Origin: Thermoanaerobaculum sp.
GTDB lineage: Bacteria > Acidobacteriota > Thermoanaerobaculia > Multivoradales > UBA5704
Reading direction: 5' to 3'
DNA: 43,727 nt
Assembly: GCA_021154885.1 (NCBI GenBank)
Contig: JAJKHS010000086.1
Span: forward strand, 1-43,727
Shown here: piece by piece, positions 22,889-31,382 of the stretch
How the letters are laid out: the number at the start of each line of letters is the position of its first letter
Numbering within the stretch: position 1 is the stretch's first letter
Made by a program: the position numbers and the translations under genes
Notes under the pieces: model-generated
The model's input: only the letters and a program-made list of their open reading frames with translations
Told to the model about the DNA's origin: nothing
Database searches by the model: none

Positions 22889-24484
22889 ATGCGCCGCCAA
22901 GCCTTCGCCGCTCTTCTCCTTCTCGCCACAAAAGCCCAAGGGCAGAGCACCGTCCATCACACGTTCACCACCCCGGGTCTCAAGACCGTCACCCTCACCG
23001 TCTGCAATGCCAACGGGTGCGACACCAAGACGAAAACGCTCCCCGTCCTCGATCCCTATCCCATCATCCGGTCCCCCGTGGTCATTCCTCCCCTTCTGGG
23101 ATCCGCGCAACTGTCGTTTCGCCTCACTGCCGATGTCGCGGGCGGGCCGCCTCTCTCGCCCGTCTGGACGATCGCGGGCAGCCCACTGCGCTCCGCCCCG
23201 CAGAGTTTTCCCTTGGCTTCGACCGACTGGACGCCCGACGCGCTCGGTCTCTATCGCATCACCTTCTCCCTCTCCAATTATCTCGGCACCGTCACCCAGC
23301 CCACGGTCTCCACTCGCGTCATCCCCACGAGCTTTGCCGACGTCTCCCCAGAAGATCCCTTCTGGCCGGCCATCGAGACGCTCCGAGCCGTTGGCATCAC
23401 GGGCGGCTGCGCCGACCTGCCTCCTCGCTTCTGTCCCGGTTCGATCGTCTCCAGGGCTGAGACTGCGGTCTTCATCGATCGAGCGAAGCACCCCGAAGCA
23501 GCGCCCCCTCCGGCTGTCGGCCTCTTCGCCGATGTCCCCACCGACTTCTGGTCCGCCCGCTTCATCGAGCGCCTCTACACCGACGCCATCACCGGCGGCT
23601 GTGGCACCCACCCGTTGCGCTTCTGCCCGAACGATCCTCTCTCGCGAGCCGACGCCGCCGTCTTGCTCGAGCGCGCCCGCCGCGGGCGCGGCTACGTTCC
23701 GCCCCCCGCCGTGGGGCTCTTCCTCGACGTCCCACGCTCACTGCCCCAGGCCCCCTGGATCGAACAGCTCTTCCACGACGGCATCACCTCGGGCTGCTCC
23801 CCGCAGCGCTTCTGCCCCAATGACAGCGCCACTCGCGGCCAGATCGCCGTCTTCTTGACCCGCGCCTTCAATCTCTCTCAAACCCCGAACGCCACCGCGT
23901 TCCTGGCCCGCACCTGCTCCTCCCAGGACTGTACCTTCAGCAATCAGCCGATCCAGTTCGATCTGAACGTCTCCCGGGGCATTCCCGATCTCTACGAATA
24001 CGACTGGAACGGCGACGGCTCCTTCGAGGAAGCGAGCACTCTCCCGATCACCACACACACCTACTCCGTCTCAGGCACCTACCGCCCCGTCGTCCGGATC
24101 CATCACGGCTCCTCGTCTTCAACCCTCGCCCACCCCCTCCCGATCCTCATTCGTACCGCCGATGTTTTTCGTGCGCCGAAGCCACCGTCCTCGCCTCAGG
24201 TCCTCTACCAGCGCGATCGACTCCCCACTTTCTCGGATACTCCGGGAACCCTCGCGCGCCGAGAGCTCGCCCTGCAGGCGAGCTCCGCCGGCGCGCGAGG
24301 GTTCCTCCTCTATGTCGCCTTGGACGGCGGTTCGTTCTTCTATCTCACTGCCCTGCCGGCCATCCCGGGCGCACAAACCTTCTCCGTTCCCCTTCAGACC
24401 AAAGCTCTCGCCTTGAAGATCCTCGCCTTCAACGACTACGGGCCGAGCGCCTCGTTTGCGTTGGTAAATCTCACGCTTCCCTGA
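22889..24484 (+). CDS. exported protein with PKD-like and SLH-like repeats
   Basis: A 531-residue protein with a signal peptide (AFAALLLLATKAQG). An N-terminal PKD/Ig-like strand set follows (HHTFTTPGLKTVTLTVCNAN). Residues about 150-330 hold three SLH-like modules, each with FxDVP..FW.A.I..L...GITGGC and a cysteine-flanked RFCP segment ending in a RAxxAVFL helix. A second PKD-like domain follows (IPDLYEYDWNGDGSFEEAS.. HTYSVSGTYRPVVRI), then a C-terminal beta domain. SLH modules usually anchor proteins to cell-wall polymers or the outer surface. The ATG has an excellent AGGAGGA site. Same operon as the DUF11 protein, separated by the hairpin. Confidence 0.82.
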   Translation: MRRQAFAALLLLATKAQGQSTVHHTFTTPGLKTVTLTVCNANGCDTKTKTLPVLDPYPIIRSPVVIPPLLGSAQLSFRLTADVAGGPPLSPVWTIAGSPLRSAPQSFPLASTDWTPDALGLYRITFSLSNYLGTVTQPTVSTRVIPTSFADVSPEDPFWPAIETLRAVGITGGCADLPPRFCPGSIVSRAETAVFIDRAKHPEAAPPPAVGLFADVPTDFWSARFIERLYTDAITGGCGTHPLRFCPNDPLSRADAAVLLERARRGRGYVPPPAVGLFLDVPRSLPQAPWIEQLFHDGITSGCSPQRFCPNDSATRGQIAVFLTRAFNLSQTPNATAFLARTCSSQDCTFSNQPIQFDLNVSRGIPDLYEYDWNGDGSFEEASTLPITTHTYSVSGTYRPVVRIHHGSSSSTLAHPLPILIRTADVFRAPKPPSSPQVLYQRDRLPTFSDTPGTLARRELALQASSAGARGFLLYVALDGGSFFYLTALPAIPGAQTFSVPLQTKALALKILAFNDYGPSASFALVNLTLP

Positions 24485-24497
24485 AAGGACCTGACCG

Positions 24498-25032
24498 ATG
24501 CAGCGTCCCGAATTCCCTTATCCACCTCTCCAGGCGCTCGCCGCGGTGGCCAATCCGCCCATCTATGACCATCATCGTGCCTTGCACGTCGCCCAGGACC
24601 GCTCCGCTCTCCTGGCTCTGCTCGAGGCCGAGCTCGCCGCCACGGCCCAAGCGAACCCCACCGCAATCCTGCCCGCCGTTCCCAAGGCGCTTCTCTGCTG
24701 TGCCTCGGCTTCTCGCCCACCACGGAGCCAACTTCCTTCCGGTTCCGACCACACTCACCATCTCCTATCACCACTACTACTCCCTCATGGAGACCCGAGT
24801 CCTCCAGAACCTGCATCGCACCTGGCCGCCCACCAACTCGTTTCATCACGCCGCCCGCCATCTCGACCACCTCCGAGGCACTCTGCTTCACTCCGCCTCC
24901 CATCTCGCGGTCCTGCGCGATACCAGAAACAGCCTCGCCGACCTCGGCGTCTACCTCAGTTTCGGCCTCTATTTAACCCTTGCCGGAAGCTCCCCAAGGA
25001 CGGACCTTCACGCAGCGACTCCGGCGTCATGA
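24498..25032 (+). pseudogene. third gene of the surface operon, apparently frameshifted
   Basis: The start ATG lies 14 bases after the SLH-protein stop, with AAAGGA in between. The first about 65 residues read well in one frame (FPYPPLQALAAVANPPIYDH, RSALLALLEAELAATAQANP). From about 24690-24710 the protein-like reading moves to the next frame (RLLAHHGANFLPVP, HYYSLMETRVLQNLHRTWPP, LRDTRNSLADLGVYLSFGLY), which stops at 25032, while the first frame becomes Ser/Pro/His noise. A one-base insertion, a sequencing error, or an overlapping second start (GTG near 24700) would each explain this. I do not recognise the product. Confidence 0.45.
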
Positions 25033-25118
25033 GTGTGTTTCAGAATGCTCTCCGCCGGCCGGAAGAGAGTTGGACCTACGTTGCATCAGGCCTGGTGCAG
25101 ACGGATCGGTGGGGAGAC

Positions 25119-25544
25119 CTACGGTCGCGTGCGAAGCTTCGGCCGATCGTGGCCGGATTCCTTGCCCAGAGGGTGATTGCTTCGGTTGTGTGGAGCTTTA
25201 AGCGCTCCGTTGACGACCCTCCGAATGAGGAGGAGAGTCTTCCTGTCGGAAAATGCGAGCTGCTGCAGCGCTCGCTCGGCCTCGGCCTCGACGACCTCAG
25301 GGAGAGGCACCGTTGGAGTAAACCGCGAAGCAGGCTGCCCTCGCTGGCCGGTGGAGACCTTCTCGCGGTCAACATACCCCATCGCCTCCAACCGGCTCGC
25401 CAAAATCGCGGCACGTTCCACCGACAACGAGTGCTCGTAGGGCGTTTGCTTCAGCCGGCCGATGAGCTCGTTCAGCGTCGCTGGATAACCCTGCGACAGT
25501 GCGTGGTAAAACATGTATTCACTTCGCGATAGCGGCTGTCTCAT
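25119..25544 (-). CDS. putative winged-helix DNA-binding protein
   Basis: About 141 residues. The N-terminal half (SEYMFYHALSQGYPATLNEL then ERAAILASRLEAMGYVDREK) has the helix-turn-helix followed by a beta wing (GQRGQPASRFTPTVPL) expected of MarR/PadR/BlaI-type winged helices. A helix follows (VEAEAERALQQLAFSDRKTL), then a basic tail. The ATG at 25544 is preferred over an upstream alternative because conserved-looking sequence begins there; no strong ribosome-binding site is seen. It lies convergent to the surface-protein operon. Possible local regulator; family assignment is weak. Confidence 0.5.
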   Translation of the reverse strand: MRQPLSRSEYMFYHALSQGYPATLNELIGRLKQTPYEHSLSVERAAILASRLEAMGYVDREKVSTGQRGQPASRFTPTVPLPEVVEAEAERALQQLAFSDRKTLLLIRRVVNGALKAPHNRSNHPLGKESGHDRPKLRTRP

Positions 25545-25653
25545 GGTGCTTGGTTCCCTGGGCCCGACACTTCGGGCCAACCCCCGGCTAGTCTATCGCA
25601 AAGGGAAAGTCTTAGTCCATCCTCGCGCAAACACAAATATAGGTCATCGGTCC

Positions 25654-25839
25654 TCAGGTCCCTCGCCTGACCAGCCAGCTCGTCAACACCTCCCTGGCCA
25701 GACTCGACTTTGCCAAACCTCGAGCACTGGCAGCCTCTTCCAAGAGCTTGAACTCTTCCTCAGTAAGCGAAAGCAGAACCTTCTTGTTTCTCACGCTCGT
25801 AGAGTACGACCTTCTGCGCCTCTCACCAAAGTTCGACAT
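25654..25839 (-). CDS. small ribbon-helix-helix protein
   Basis: A 61-residue protein: an Arg-rich start, then VRNKKVLLSLTEEEFKLLEE and ARGLAKSSLAREVLTSWLVR, the strand-helix-helix order of CopG/Arc-type proteins. The open frame extends upstream, but the ATG at 25839 gives a compact domain with a purine-rich stretch before it. Such proteins are dimeric repressors, antitoxins or relaxosome accessory factors. No toxin partner is adjacent. Confidence 0.5.
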   Translation of the reverse strand: MSNFGERRRRSYSTSVRNKKVLLSLTEEEFKLLEEAASARGLAKSSLAREVLTSWLVRRGT

Positions 25840-26230
25840 CCTGTCATCGTACTCCCGCCTCCACCCCTGGGACAAACTTTCACCGCCGCGGCCGAACCCG
25901 CCGGCCGATTCGGGACCCGTCCTAGTCACGAGGATGGGGCTGCGCTTCTCGCGAATCGTGCCGCCCCTGCAACCACATCGTTCCTCAAGAGCCAGAGATC
26001 GCGACACCTCACTCCTAAGAGCGTCAAGGCGCACTTTGCTGCCAAGTTGTGATAGGTTTTCGTGGTTCTCAAGCGCCGAAATCGCCGATTTTACCCATTA
26101 CCCTCCACGAACGGGAACCCTCGTCTGCGAATTTCGCGTACCTCTGGAAGCCAAAATGCTGTATAGTAGCCAGGTGAATTTTTGGCACCACACTCCACGG
26201 GTTCCACCTCTTCTATCCTCAAGGCAAGCT

Positions 26231-26245
26231 CATAACTCGGTTATG
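26231..26245. promoter_or_regulatory. short palindrome CATAAC-TCG-GTTATG
   Basis: Perfect six-base arms around a three-base centre, 44 bases before the start of the next gene. It could be a regulator site; it shares only the ATAACT core with the 28-base motif and is not counted as a copy. Confidence 0.25.
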
Positions 26246-26288
26246 TCGGCACTTGGGCTTCTAGACAAGGTCATGCGCGGGGGCAACT

Positions 26289-26642
26289 ATGCCTAATCTT
26301 GACGATATTGCCATCTCCTTTGAGGGACCAGCCCTTACACACTTCGTACTTGATACCAAGCGGCTCACCATCCACGCTTACGGCGCTGAGGCCAGTCTCC
26401 TCGCCTCCGACTTCGTTGAGTTCCTCCTCCACATCGACCAAGAAGCAACACTTCTCCCCTTTACCGCTTCCGACGGCCAGACGAGCTTCGTCATCGAAGA
26501 TGAGTTCGTCTACGTGCATGCCGATGCCGAAGTGGTCTTCCCTCTCGAGGCACTCGAGGCGTTCTTGGAGCACCTCACCGCAATCGGAGAGGCCTCGACA
26601 GCCCTTAAGCGTTTGCGGCGCGTAACAGTTTCTTGCCAATGA
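26289..26642 (+). CDS. acidic protein of unknown function
   Basis: A 117-residue acidic protein: beta-strand-like first half (IAISFEGPALTHFVLDTKRL, FTASDGQTSFVIEDEFVYVH) and a helical end (FPLEALEAFLEHLTAIGEAS). No signal peptide or membrane segment. Only a weak GGGGGC stretch precedes the ATG. The small acidic alpha/beta appearance is common in immunity and accessory proteins, but nothing here identifies a partner. It lies alone, divergent from the small RHH gene and convergent with minus-strand genes. Confidence 0.5.
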   Translation: MPNLDDIAISFEGPALTHFVLDTKRLTIHAYGAEASLLASDFVEFLLHIDQEATLLPFTASDGQTSFVIEDEFVYVHADAEVVFPLEALEAFLEHLTAIGEASTALKRLRRVTVSCQ

Positions 26643-26647
26643 CTCCC

Positions 26648-27091
26648 TTAAGGCCACTGCAGCCACCACCGCACCGCGTCCGCCACCTCTAAGAACTTCT
26701 GCCAGCTCTCGGCGACGAGCACTTGAAACTCCTGCTGGCTCGCCGTCCGTCTTAGCCGGTCGATTGCCTCGCGTTCCAAGCTCCGAAGCGGCGGGCTCCT
26801 TTGCCGCTTCGCGCGCTTTCGCCTCGAATTCGTCCTTACCACTCCCGCCCAGCGCGATGCCCCCAAGACTTGGCGTCCGCGGCCCCACCGAAAGGGCCGC
26901 CGCAGCGAGGCCCTCGCAGCCTGTCGGCGCTCCGGCCTCTTCCAGCGTCGTTGATGACGCGTTTCTACCACGCCTCTGCCTCCCCGCAGAACCCGAAAAG
27001 GCGGAGTCCTCTGCCCTTCGCCGCTCCCAGCGTCCTTGCCCTCTACCATCAAACCACATCCTTTCCCAAGGTCCGGCCAGGCTCCCACCAC
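26648..27091 (-). pseudogene. possible decayed gene remnant
   Basis: Two overlapping minus-strand frames each look protein-like in part. One reads SVGPRTPSLGGIALGGSGKD then FEAKAREAAKEPAASELGT; the other, past about 26780, reads LEREAIDRLRRTASQQEFQV then ESWQKFLEVADAVRWWLQWP. This would fit one gene with a frame change near 26780-26800. The upstream part is Arg/Gly-rich and may be non-coding. I do not recognise a family. Confidence 0.25.
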
Positions 27092-27117
27092 AGTTCAGTG
27101 ACGATCAGCGAAGCCCC

Positions 27118-27375
27118 CTAAATGCCATGGTCAGCCAGTGCTACCAAGAGCTCATGCGCGACTCTCGTCACAGCTTTCTTATTTCTTGCCCTTGCAATGA
27201 CACGATCCGTCCGATCTCTTCTTAGAACTCGGCCATCCACAAGGCTCCAAGGTGCAATAAGTCTCTGGGCTATGTTCACCAATCCGGATTCTATCCGAGG
27301 TACGTTCTGCCAGGCAGGTGCAGCAACGCGCCCTCGAGGTCGCCGCCGCCGGCGGGCTCCTGCTTCCGGCCTCAT
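27118..27375 (-). CDS. small basic protein coupled to the gene before it
   Basis: An 85-residue basic protein with a long Arg-rich N terminus (residues 3-17) and a helical remainder (VPRIESGLVNIAQRLIAPWS, TRVAHELLVALADHGI). Its ATG overlaps the stop of the preceding membrane-protein gene as ATGA, which is the main evidence that it is translated. No family recognised. Confidence 0.4.
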   Translation of the reverse strand: MRPEAGARRRRRPRGRVAAPAWQNVPRIESGLVNIAQRLIAPWSLVDGRVLRRDRTDRVIARARNKKAVTRVAHELLVALADHGI

Positions 27376-27782
27376 GCCTCAATCCTTTCTTCAGTTACCC
27401 GAGACCTAGTCGCGAACCACCATCCTACAAGCGCACCGCCGAAGAAGGCAAATAACGCGAAACCAATTCTCAGCGACCAATCTGCAACGTCCTTTCGACG
27501 TGAAGTTCCGCCACCCTCAGCAGCCATGCGGTTCAGCTGGCGCTCCACCTCGGCAGGGGAGGGCCGCGCCGGGTTTTTCGCCGCTTCGGCTTGGAGGGCT
27601 CTCAACTCGGTCTCCATGCGCTGTACTCTCTGGCTGGCGGCGGCATCCGTGCCTGTCTGCTGCTGCTTTACCTCCAAGCAAGTCAATGCCGCTCCGGCAG
27701 GGAAGAGCGGCAATGCGCAGCCCAAGGCTAATGCAGCGGGGAGCCACAAGGTTATCAACCATCGGTTCAATGCCTGCGACAT
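27372..27782 (-). CDS. membrane protein with coiled middle
   Basis: A 136-residue protein with an N-terminal hydrophobic segment (WLITLWLPAALALGCALPLF), a helical, probably periplasmic or coiled region (ASQRVQRMETELRALQAEAA), and a C-terminal membrane segment (IGFALFAFFGGALVGWWFAT). Codon use and hydropathy look genuine. It is coupled by ATGA overlap to the next small gene. Two-membrane-segment proteins of this size occur in phage lysis and entry-exclusion modules, but nothing decides the function. Confidence 0.5.
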   Translation of the reverse strand: MSQALNRWLITLWLPAALALGCALPLFPAGAALTCLEVKQQQTGTDAAASQRVQRMETELRALQAEAAKNPARPSPAEVERQLNRMAAEGGGTSRRKDVADWSLRIGFALFAFFGGALVGWWFATRSRVTEERIEA

Positions 27783-27988
27783 GTCAAGACTCCTTGTGTA
27801 GCCGATACGTTGTTTCAGGTCAATGCGCGCCTTCTCAGGCTGCCTCCGCTCCCGAAGCTACGCTGTCGTAGCGAACCTCTCACCCTGGTTTTATCTCTCC
27901 TCCCATCGGTTATCGAGTAGATCCCGAATCTCTGGCGCCGGTCTGGAGTATCAGAGAAGCCGCCCAACCTCACATCCTGACGGATCGA

Positions 27989-28228
27989 TCACCACGGCCG
28001 GAACCGTTCGCCTTTCACTGCGTGGCAGCGGCGCTCGGAATCCCTGCGGCGGTCGCAGGCCTGCACCGTCCTGCCCTGATTTGTCAACTCTTCTCGCAGG
28101 ACCTCGCGACCGTCAGGAGCAAGCTCTCGAAGCCAGGCGATCTCCTCACCCAAGCGGTCCACATCCTCCTCGTCTCCACTTCGCAGAAGGATCAGTGCGA
28201 GCCGCCAGGTATCCGGCTCCCCATCCAC
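27989..28228 (-). CDS. small protein downstream of the TPR operon
   Basis: A 79-residue protein with a helical acidic first half (DTWRLALILLRSGDEEDVDR, LGEEIAWLRELAPDGREVLR) and an Arg-rich end. GTG start 12 bases after the preceding stop. It is the last gene of the minus-strand accessory operon. Function unknown. Confidence 0.4.
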   Translation of the reverse strand: MDGEPDTWRLALILLRSGDEEDVDRLGEEIAWLRELAPDGREVLREELTNQGRTVQACDRRRDSERRCHAVKGERFRPW

Positions 28229-28240
28229 AAGACTGGCACC

Positions 28241-28666
28241 TTAGCCCTCTCTCTCGATAGCAAGATCCCGCCGAACCCCCCTCAGGTCGGCCGGGTAGAC
28301 GTAGAGCTCAGGAAACTGGCCGCGGAAGAGCACTTGGAGAACGAGGCGATCTCCCGTTTCAAGCGGAAAGAGAGCCGCCGGGATCGGCAGTCCCCTCCCC
28401 TCCAGCACCGTCAGTGGCCGGCAGAGGAAGTGCTTGACGACCTGATTCCAGTGCTCGTCGCAAGGAACGGCATCCTCAAGAGCCCCAAGAAAGAAGCTGT
28501 ACGTCTCCAGGTACAGAGTCGCCGGCCATCGCTCCATCGCCACCATCTCCCCAGGTTCCAGGCGCAGGGTGATCCTCACGCGGTGGGGGATGGGCAGGAA
28601 ACCTGGCTCGATCACCACCAGGTTGAAGCGCTCATCCGGCATCAGAGCAGGCGCAGAGAGACCCAT
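28241..28666 (-). CDS. unknown beta-rich protein in the TPR operon
   Basis: A 141-residue protein of mostly beta-strand character (FNLVVIEPGFLPIPHRVRIT, WPATLYLETYSFFLGALEDA, RLVLQVLFRGQFPELYVYP). No signal peptide. The frame is open up to 28843, but those extra residues repeat the C terminus of the upstream TPR protein; in the second repeat copy a stop precedes an equivalent ATG, so the start at 28666 is chosen (28642 is a second choice). Function unknown; its place suggests it works with the TPR and XRE proteins. Confidence 0.5.
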   Translation of the reverse strand: MGLSAPALMPDERFNLVVIEPGFLPIPHRVRITLRLEPGEMVAMERWPATLYLETYSFFLGALEDAVPCDEHWNQVVKHFLCRPLTVLEGRGLPIPAALFPLETGDRLVLQVLFRGQFPELYVYPADLRGVRRDLAIEREG

Positions 28667-29265
28667 GGCTGCTTCAGGCAAATCGCAAGGGGTGATGTGA
28701 AAGCCGCAGTACCGCAGGATGCCGCGCAGGGTGGAGGCCCGGGCGAGCGCCTCGGCGCGCCGATCGCTCCGGCCGGCTTCGATGTCGTTCTGGAAGCCCC
28801 GAACCGCCAGGGCCAGCGATGTCGCCCCCGTTCTCGTCTCCAAGGACGTGCCACCAGCTCCTCAGCCACTTGGCGGGCCTCCGCGAGGAAGAGCATTGCA
28901 TCGAGCGAGGCCAGACGCGCGCTGGCGGCTCGGGAACACGCGCCGCCATAGACACTCATCCGGGGCATCAGAGCAGGCGCAGAAAGACCCATGGCGGCTT
29001 CAGGCAAACGGCAAGGGATCAATGCGAAAGCCCCGGTACCGCAGGATGCGGCGCAGGGTGGAGGCCCGGGCAACCGCCTCGCCGCGCAGATCGCTGCGAC
29101 CGGACTCGATGTCGCTCTGAAAGTCCCGTACGGCCGTGACGGCGACATCGCCTCCGTTCTCGCCTCCGAGTCGTGCCACCAGTTCCTCAGCCACCTGGCG
29201 AGCCTCGGATCCTCGGCCGGCCTCCGCGAGGAAAAGCATCGTATCAAGCGAGGCGAGACCCGCTT
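28631..29265. repeat. imperfect tandem duplication of a TPR-gene end
   Basis: A block of about 300 bases occurs twice, at about 28631-28920 and 28955-29265 (offset 324-326 bases, roughly 85 percent identical by eye). It covers the last about 85 codons of the TPR gene and the first codons of the gene after it. The copy nearer 28631 has lost about 20 bases and carries frame changes, so it is a gene fragment; the copy at 29000 ends the intact gene. Confidence 0.75.
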
Positions 29266-30199
29266 CAGGTACCAGCCGCTCCTCCAGGTAGGTTCTCCGC
29301 GCAGTGGCAAGGAGGCAGGCGGCGTCCCCCTCATCCCCCAGCCTCGCCATCACCCGGCCTTCCCACCACCGCATGCAGACCTGCTCCTGAGGAGCGGAAA
29401 CATTCGGCGCCCGCCGCCACGTCTCCTGAAGCGCCGCCAGCGCGTCCTCGGACTTTCCCTGCGAGGCTACGCGGAAGGCAGCAGCTAGGGCAACCCGGAC
29501 GATGAGCCAGGGCCTGCGGTCCATGGGCATCAACAACCAAGCTGCTTTGAGACCGTGCCTGCGGCTCTCCTGACCCTGCTCAAGGTCCTGGAGGCCCAGC
29601 AGAGCCAGCGTCGTACCCAACTCCTCTTTCTGGCCGGTCTCCTGAAAGCGATGGACGGCGCGTAGAAAGAGGGCCTCTGCTTCTTCGAGGCGCCCTTGCT
29701 CCCAACGCAATAGAGCCAGGGCACGGCAATAGAAGGCGCGGTCCAAGGAACTGAAAGATGAACCGAAGTAATAGGAGACGGCAGCAAAGGCGATCTCCGA
29801 CTCCGCGTGATCGCCAAGCAGCCGCCAGGCATTGCCGGCCAGATAGTGGGCCCGCGCAGCGTAGACCGAGACTCTCGAGCCGTCCTCCGGAGGAAGCTGA
29901 GCGGCAAGAGTGCCGGCGAGCCGGGCCAAGTCCCTCGCCTGTCCGGGGTCTGCTTCTTGAGCCCGGAAGCTTTTTTCCAACAGGATCTCGACCAGAGCCG
30001 CGTTCCGGTACTGAGAGGTACGCACGGCCCGCTGCCGGTCCGCCTCCGCTAGAGCGAGGAGAGAGGCGCACAAGAGTTCGACCTCCGGACGCCGCTCTTC
30101 CTGGCTGATCCGCGGTGGGTCCGCCTCCCAGCCGAGCCACAAGGCGCTCCGATCGACCAAAGACGCGGGCCTGCCCCGGAGAAGGATCGCTTCTGTCAC
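29000..30199 (-). CDS. TPR-type helical-repeat protein
   Basis: A 399-residue soluble helical protein. TPR-like units are seen as AHYLAGNAWRLLGDHAESEI, FYCRALALLRWEQGRLEEAE, ALFLRAVHRFQETGQKEELG, and VAEELVARLG near the end. No catalytic motif and no signal peptide. The GTG start lies 11 bases after the preceding TPR gene's stop with GAGG before it. It is a diverged paralogue of that gene. Such TPR proteins usually bind partner proteins or peptides. Its 3' end is partly duplicated downstream. Confidence 0.68.
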   Translation of the reverse strand: MTEAILLRGRPASLVDRSALWLGWEADPPRISQEERRPEVELLCASLLALAEADRQRAVRTSQYRNAALVEILLEKSFRAQEADPGQARDLARLAGTLAAQLPPEDGSRVSVYAARAHYLAGNAWRLLGDHAESEIAFAAVSYYFGSSFSSLDRAFYCRALALLRWEQGRLEEAEALFLRAVHRFQETGQKEELGTTLALLGLQDLEQGQESRRHGLKAAWLLMPMDRRPWLIVRVALAAAFRVASQGKSEDALAALQETWRRAPNVSAPQEQVCMRWWEGRVMARLGDEGDAACLLATARRTYLEERLVPEAGLASLDTMLFLAEAGRGSEARQVAEELVARLGGENGGDVAVTAVRDFQSDIESGRSDLRGEAVARASTLRRILRYRGFRIDPLPFA

Positions 30200-30209
30200 C
30201 TCGAAGTCC

Positions 30210-31382
30210 TCACACGAAAGGTACCGGCTGGGAATAGATGCCGCGGAGACGGTACGACAGCAGCAGGGTCGGAGGCATAAAGCGCCAAATCTCCTCCTCG
30301 ACGTTCCCTGTGGCCGCCGCTTCTTTCCTCAGGCCCTGAAGCATGCTCAGCGAAAGATCGAGCCCCGGCCGGCCCGCGAAAGCTTCGGCCAGATCCGCGT
30401 CGAGGTCGCACGTCTCCTCTCCTCGTCCAAGCCGGACGAGGACCCTCGCGAGGTGGATCGAGGAAATACTGGCCTCCGGCAGATAGCCCTTCTCGATATA
30501 CTTCCGCCGTACGGAGTCGAATCGTTGTTCGGCCTCGGCCAGATCTCCCAGAGCCTCGGCCACCTGCGCGTCCCGCCAGACGAACGAGACGGCCTCCGGC
30601 GGCACACTTGTGACCAGGCGCCACGCGCTCTGCCGAAGCGCAACCGCTACCGCTTTTCGCCGTGCCAGAGCCGAGCAGCGGGCCAGAGCCAAATAAGCCT
30701 CAGCCGTGAGCCAGGGGTGGCTACGATTGTCCAGCCCCGGTTTTGCGTTACGCAAAAGATGCTCGGCCCGGGAAAGCTCTTCTTCTTCACTGTAGAGGAG
30801 GCCCAGCAGAGCGAAGCACGCCGCACCCTCCTTGGCATCGCCCACCTCGTAGTAGCAGCGGCCGGCGTGATGCAGCAGGGCCTCCGCCTCATCCATCCGT
30901 CCCTGGTCCCAGCGCAGCGAAGCGCAGGCCCGGCAGAAGAAGCCCCGCGTTACTGGATTGTGGGCAAGAAACGCCGCGCTCCCCAAGAGGGCTTCGGCCC
31001 TCTCGTGTTTCCCCAGCAGCCGGCAGGCATGGCTGCCGAGACAATTGGCGCGGCAAAGCGACTCCGCCAAATCCTGATCGCTTGAAGTCTGACAGAGCAG
31101 CCCACCCAGGTTCAAAGCCACCTCAGAGACCTCGAACCCTCGGATGGGCTCCAAAGGCAACGCGCTATGGCAAACCTCCAGGAGATGCTCCAGGAGATCC
31201 GGATTTTGGTAACGCGGGTCGCCCAGCCGTCCCAGCCACAGCTCCGCGGGGCCGGCCAGAAGCTCGCCTCGCAGACGCTCGGCCGACTGCCGCCGTTCGC
31301 GCGCTCGGCGGTCATGGTCCGGCAATTGGGTCTCGAGGCTCCTCCAGACCTCGGCGTAGTTGGCGTGGCCAACACGTCTCAC
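30210..31382 (-). CDS. TPR-type helical-repeat protein
   Basis: A 390-residue soluble protein with TPR-like helix pairs: RANCLGSHACRLLGKHERAE, CRACASLRWDQGRMDEAEAL, CFALLGLLYSEEEELSRAEH, AEALGDLAEAEQRFDSVRRK. Shares the RWDQGR.DEAEALL unit with the next gene. The GTG start overlaps the stop of a 44-residue ORF (GTGA) and has GAGG nine bases upstream. Part of the XRE/TPR minus-strand operon; likely a binding or sensing partner of the regulators, by inference from context only. Confidence 0.68.
   Translation of the reverse strand: MRRVGHANYAEVWRSLETQLPDHDRRARERRQSAERLRGELLAGPAELWLGRLGDPRYQNPDLLEHLLEVCHSALPLEPIRGFEVSEVALNLGGLLCQTSSDQDLAESLCRANCLGSHACRLLGKHERAEALLGSAAFLAHNPVTRGFFCRACASLRWDQGRMDEAEALLHHAGRCYYEVGDAKEGAACFALLGLLYSEEEELSRAEHLLRNAKPGLDNRSHPWLTAEAYLALARCSALARRKAVAVALRQSAWRLVTSVPPEAVSFVWRDAQVAEALGDLAEAEQRFDSVRRKYIEKGYLPEASISSIHLARVLVRLGRGEETCDLDADLAEAFAGRPGLDLSLSMLQGLRKEAAATGNVEEEIWRFMPPTLLLSYRLRGIYSQPVPFV

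Noticed and set aside
24498-25532. Long plus-strand frame continuing past 25032
   Set aside because: After about 24700 it is Ser/Pro/His-rich noise and runs antisense to the winged-helix gene at 25119-25544.
26231-26245. CATAAC-TCG-GTTATG as a seventh copy of the 28-base motif
   Set aside because: Half-site spacing and flanking bases differ; only the ATAACT core is shared.
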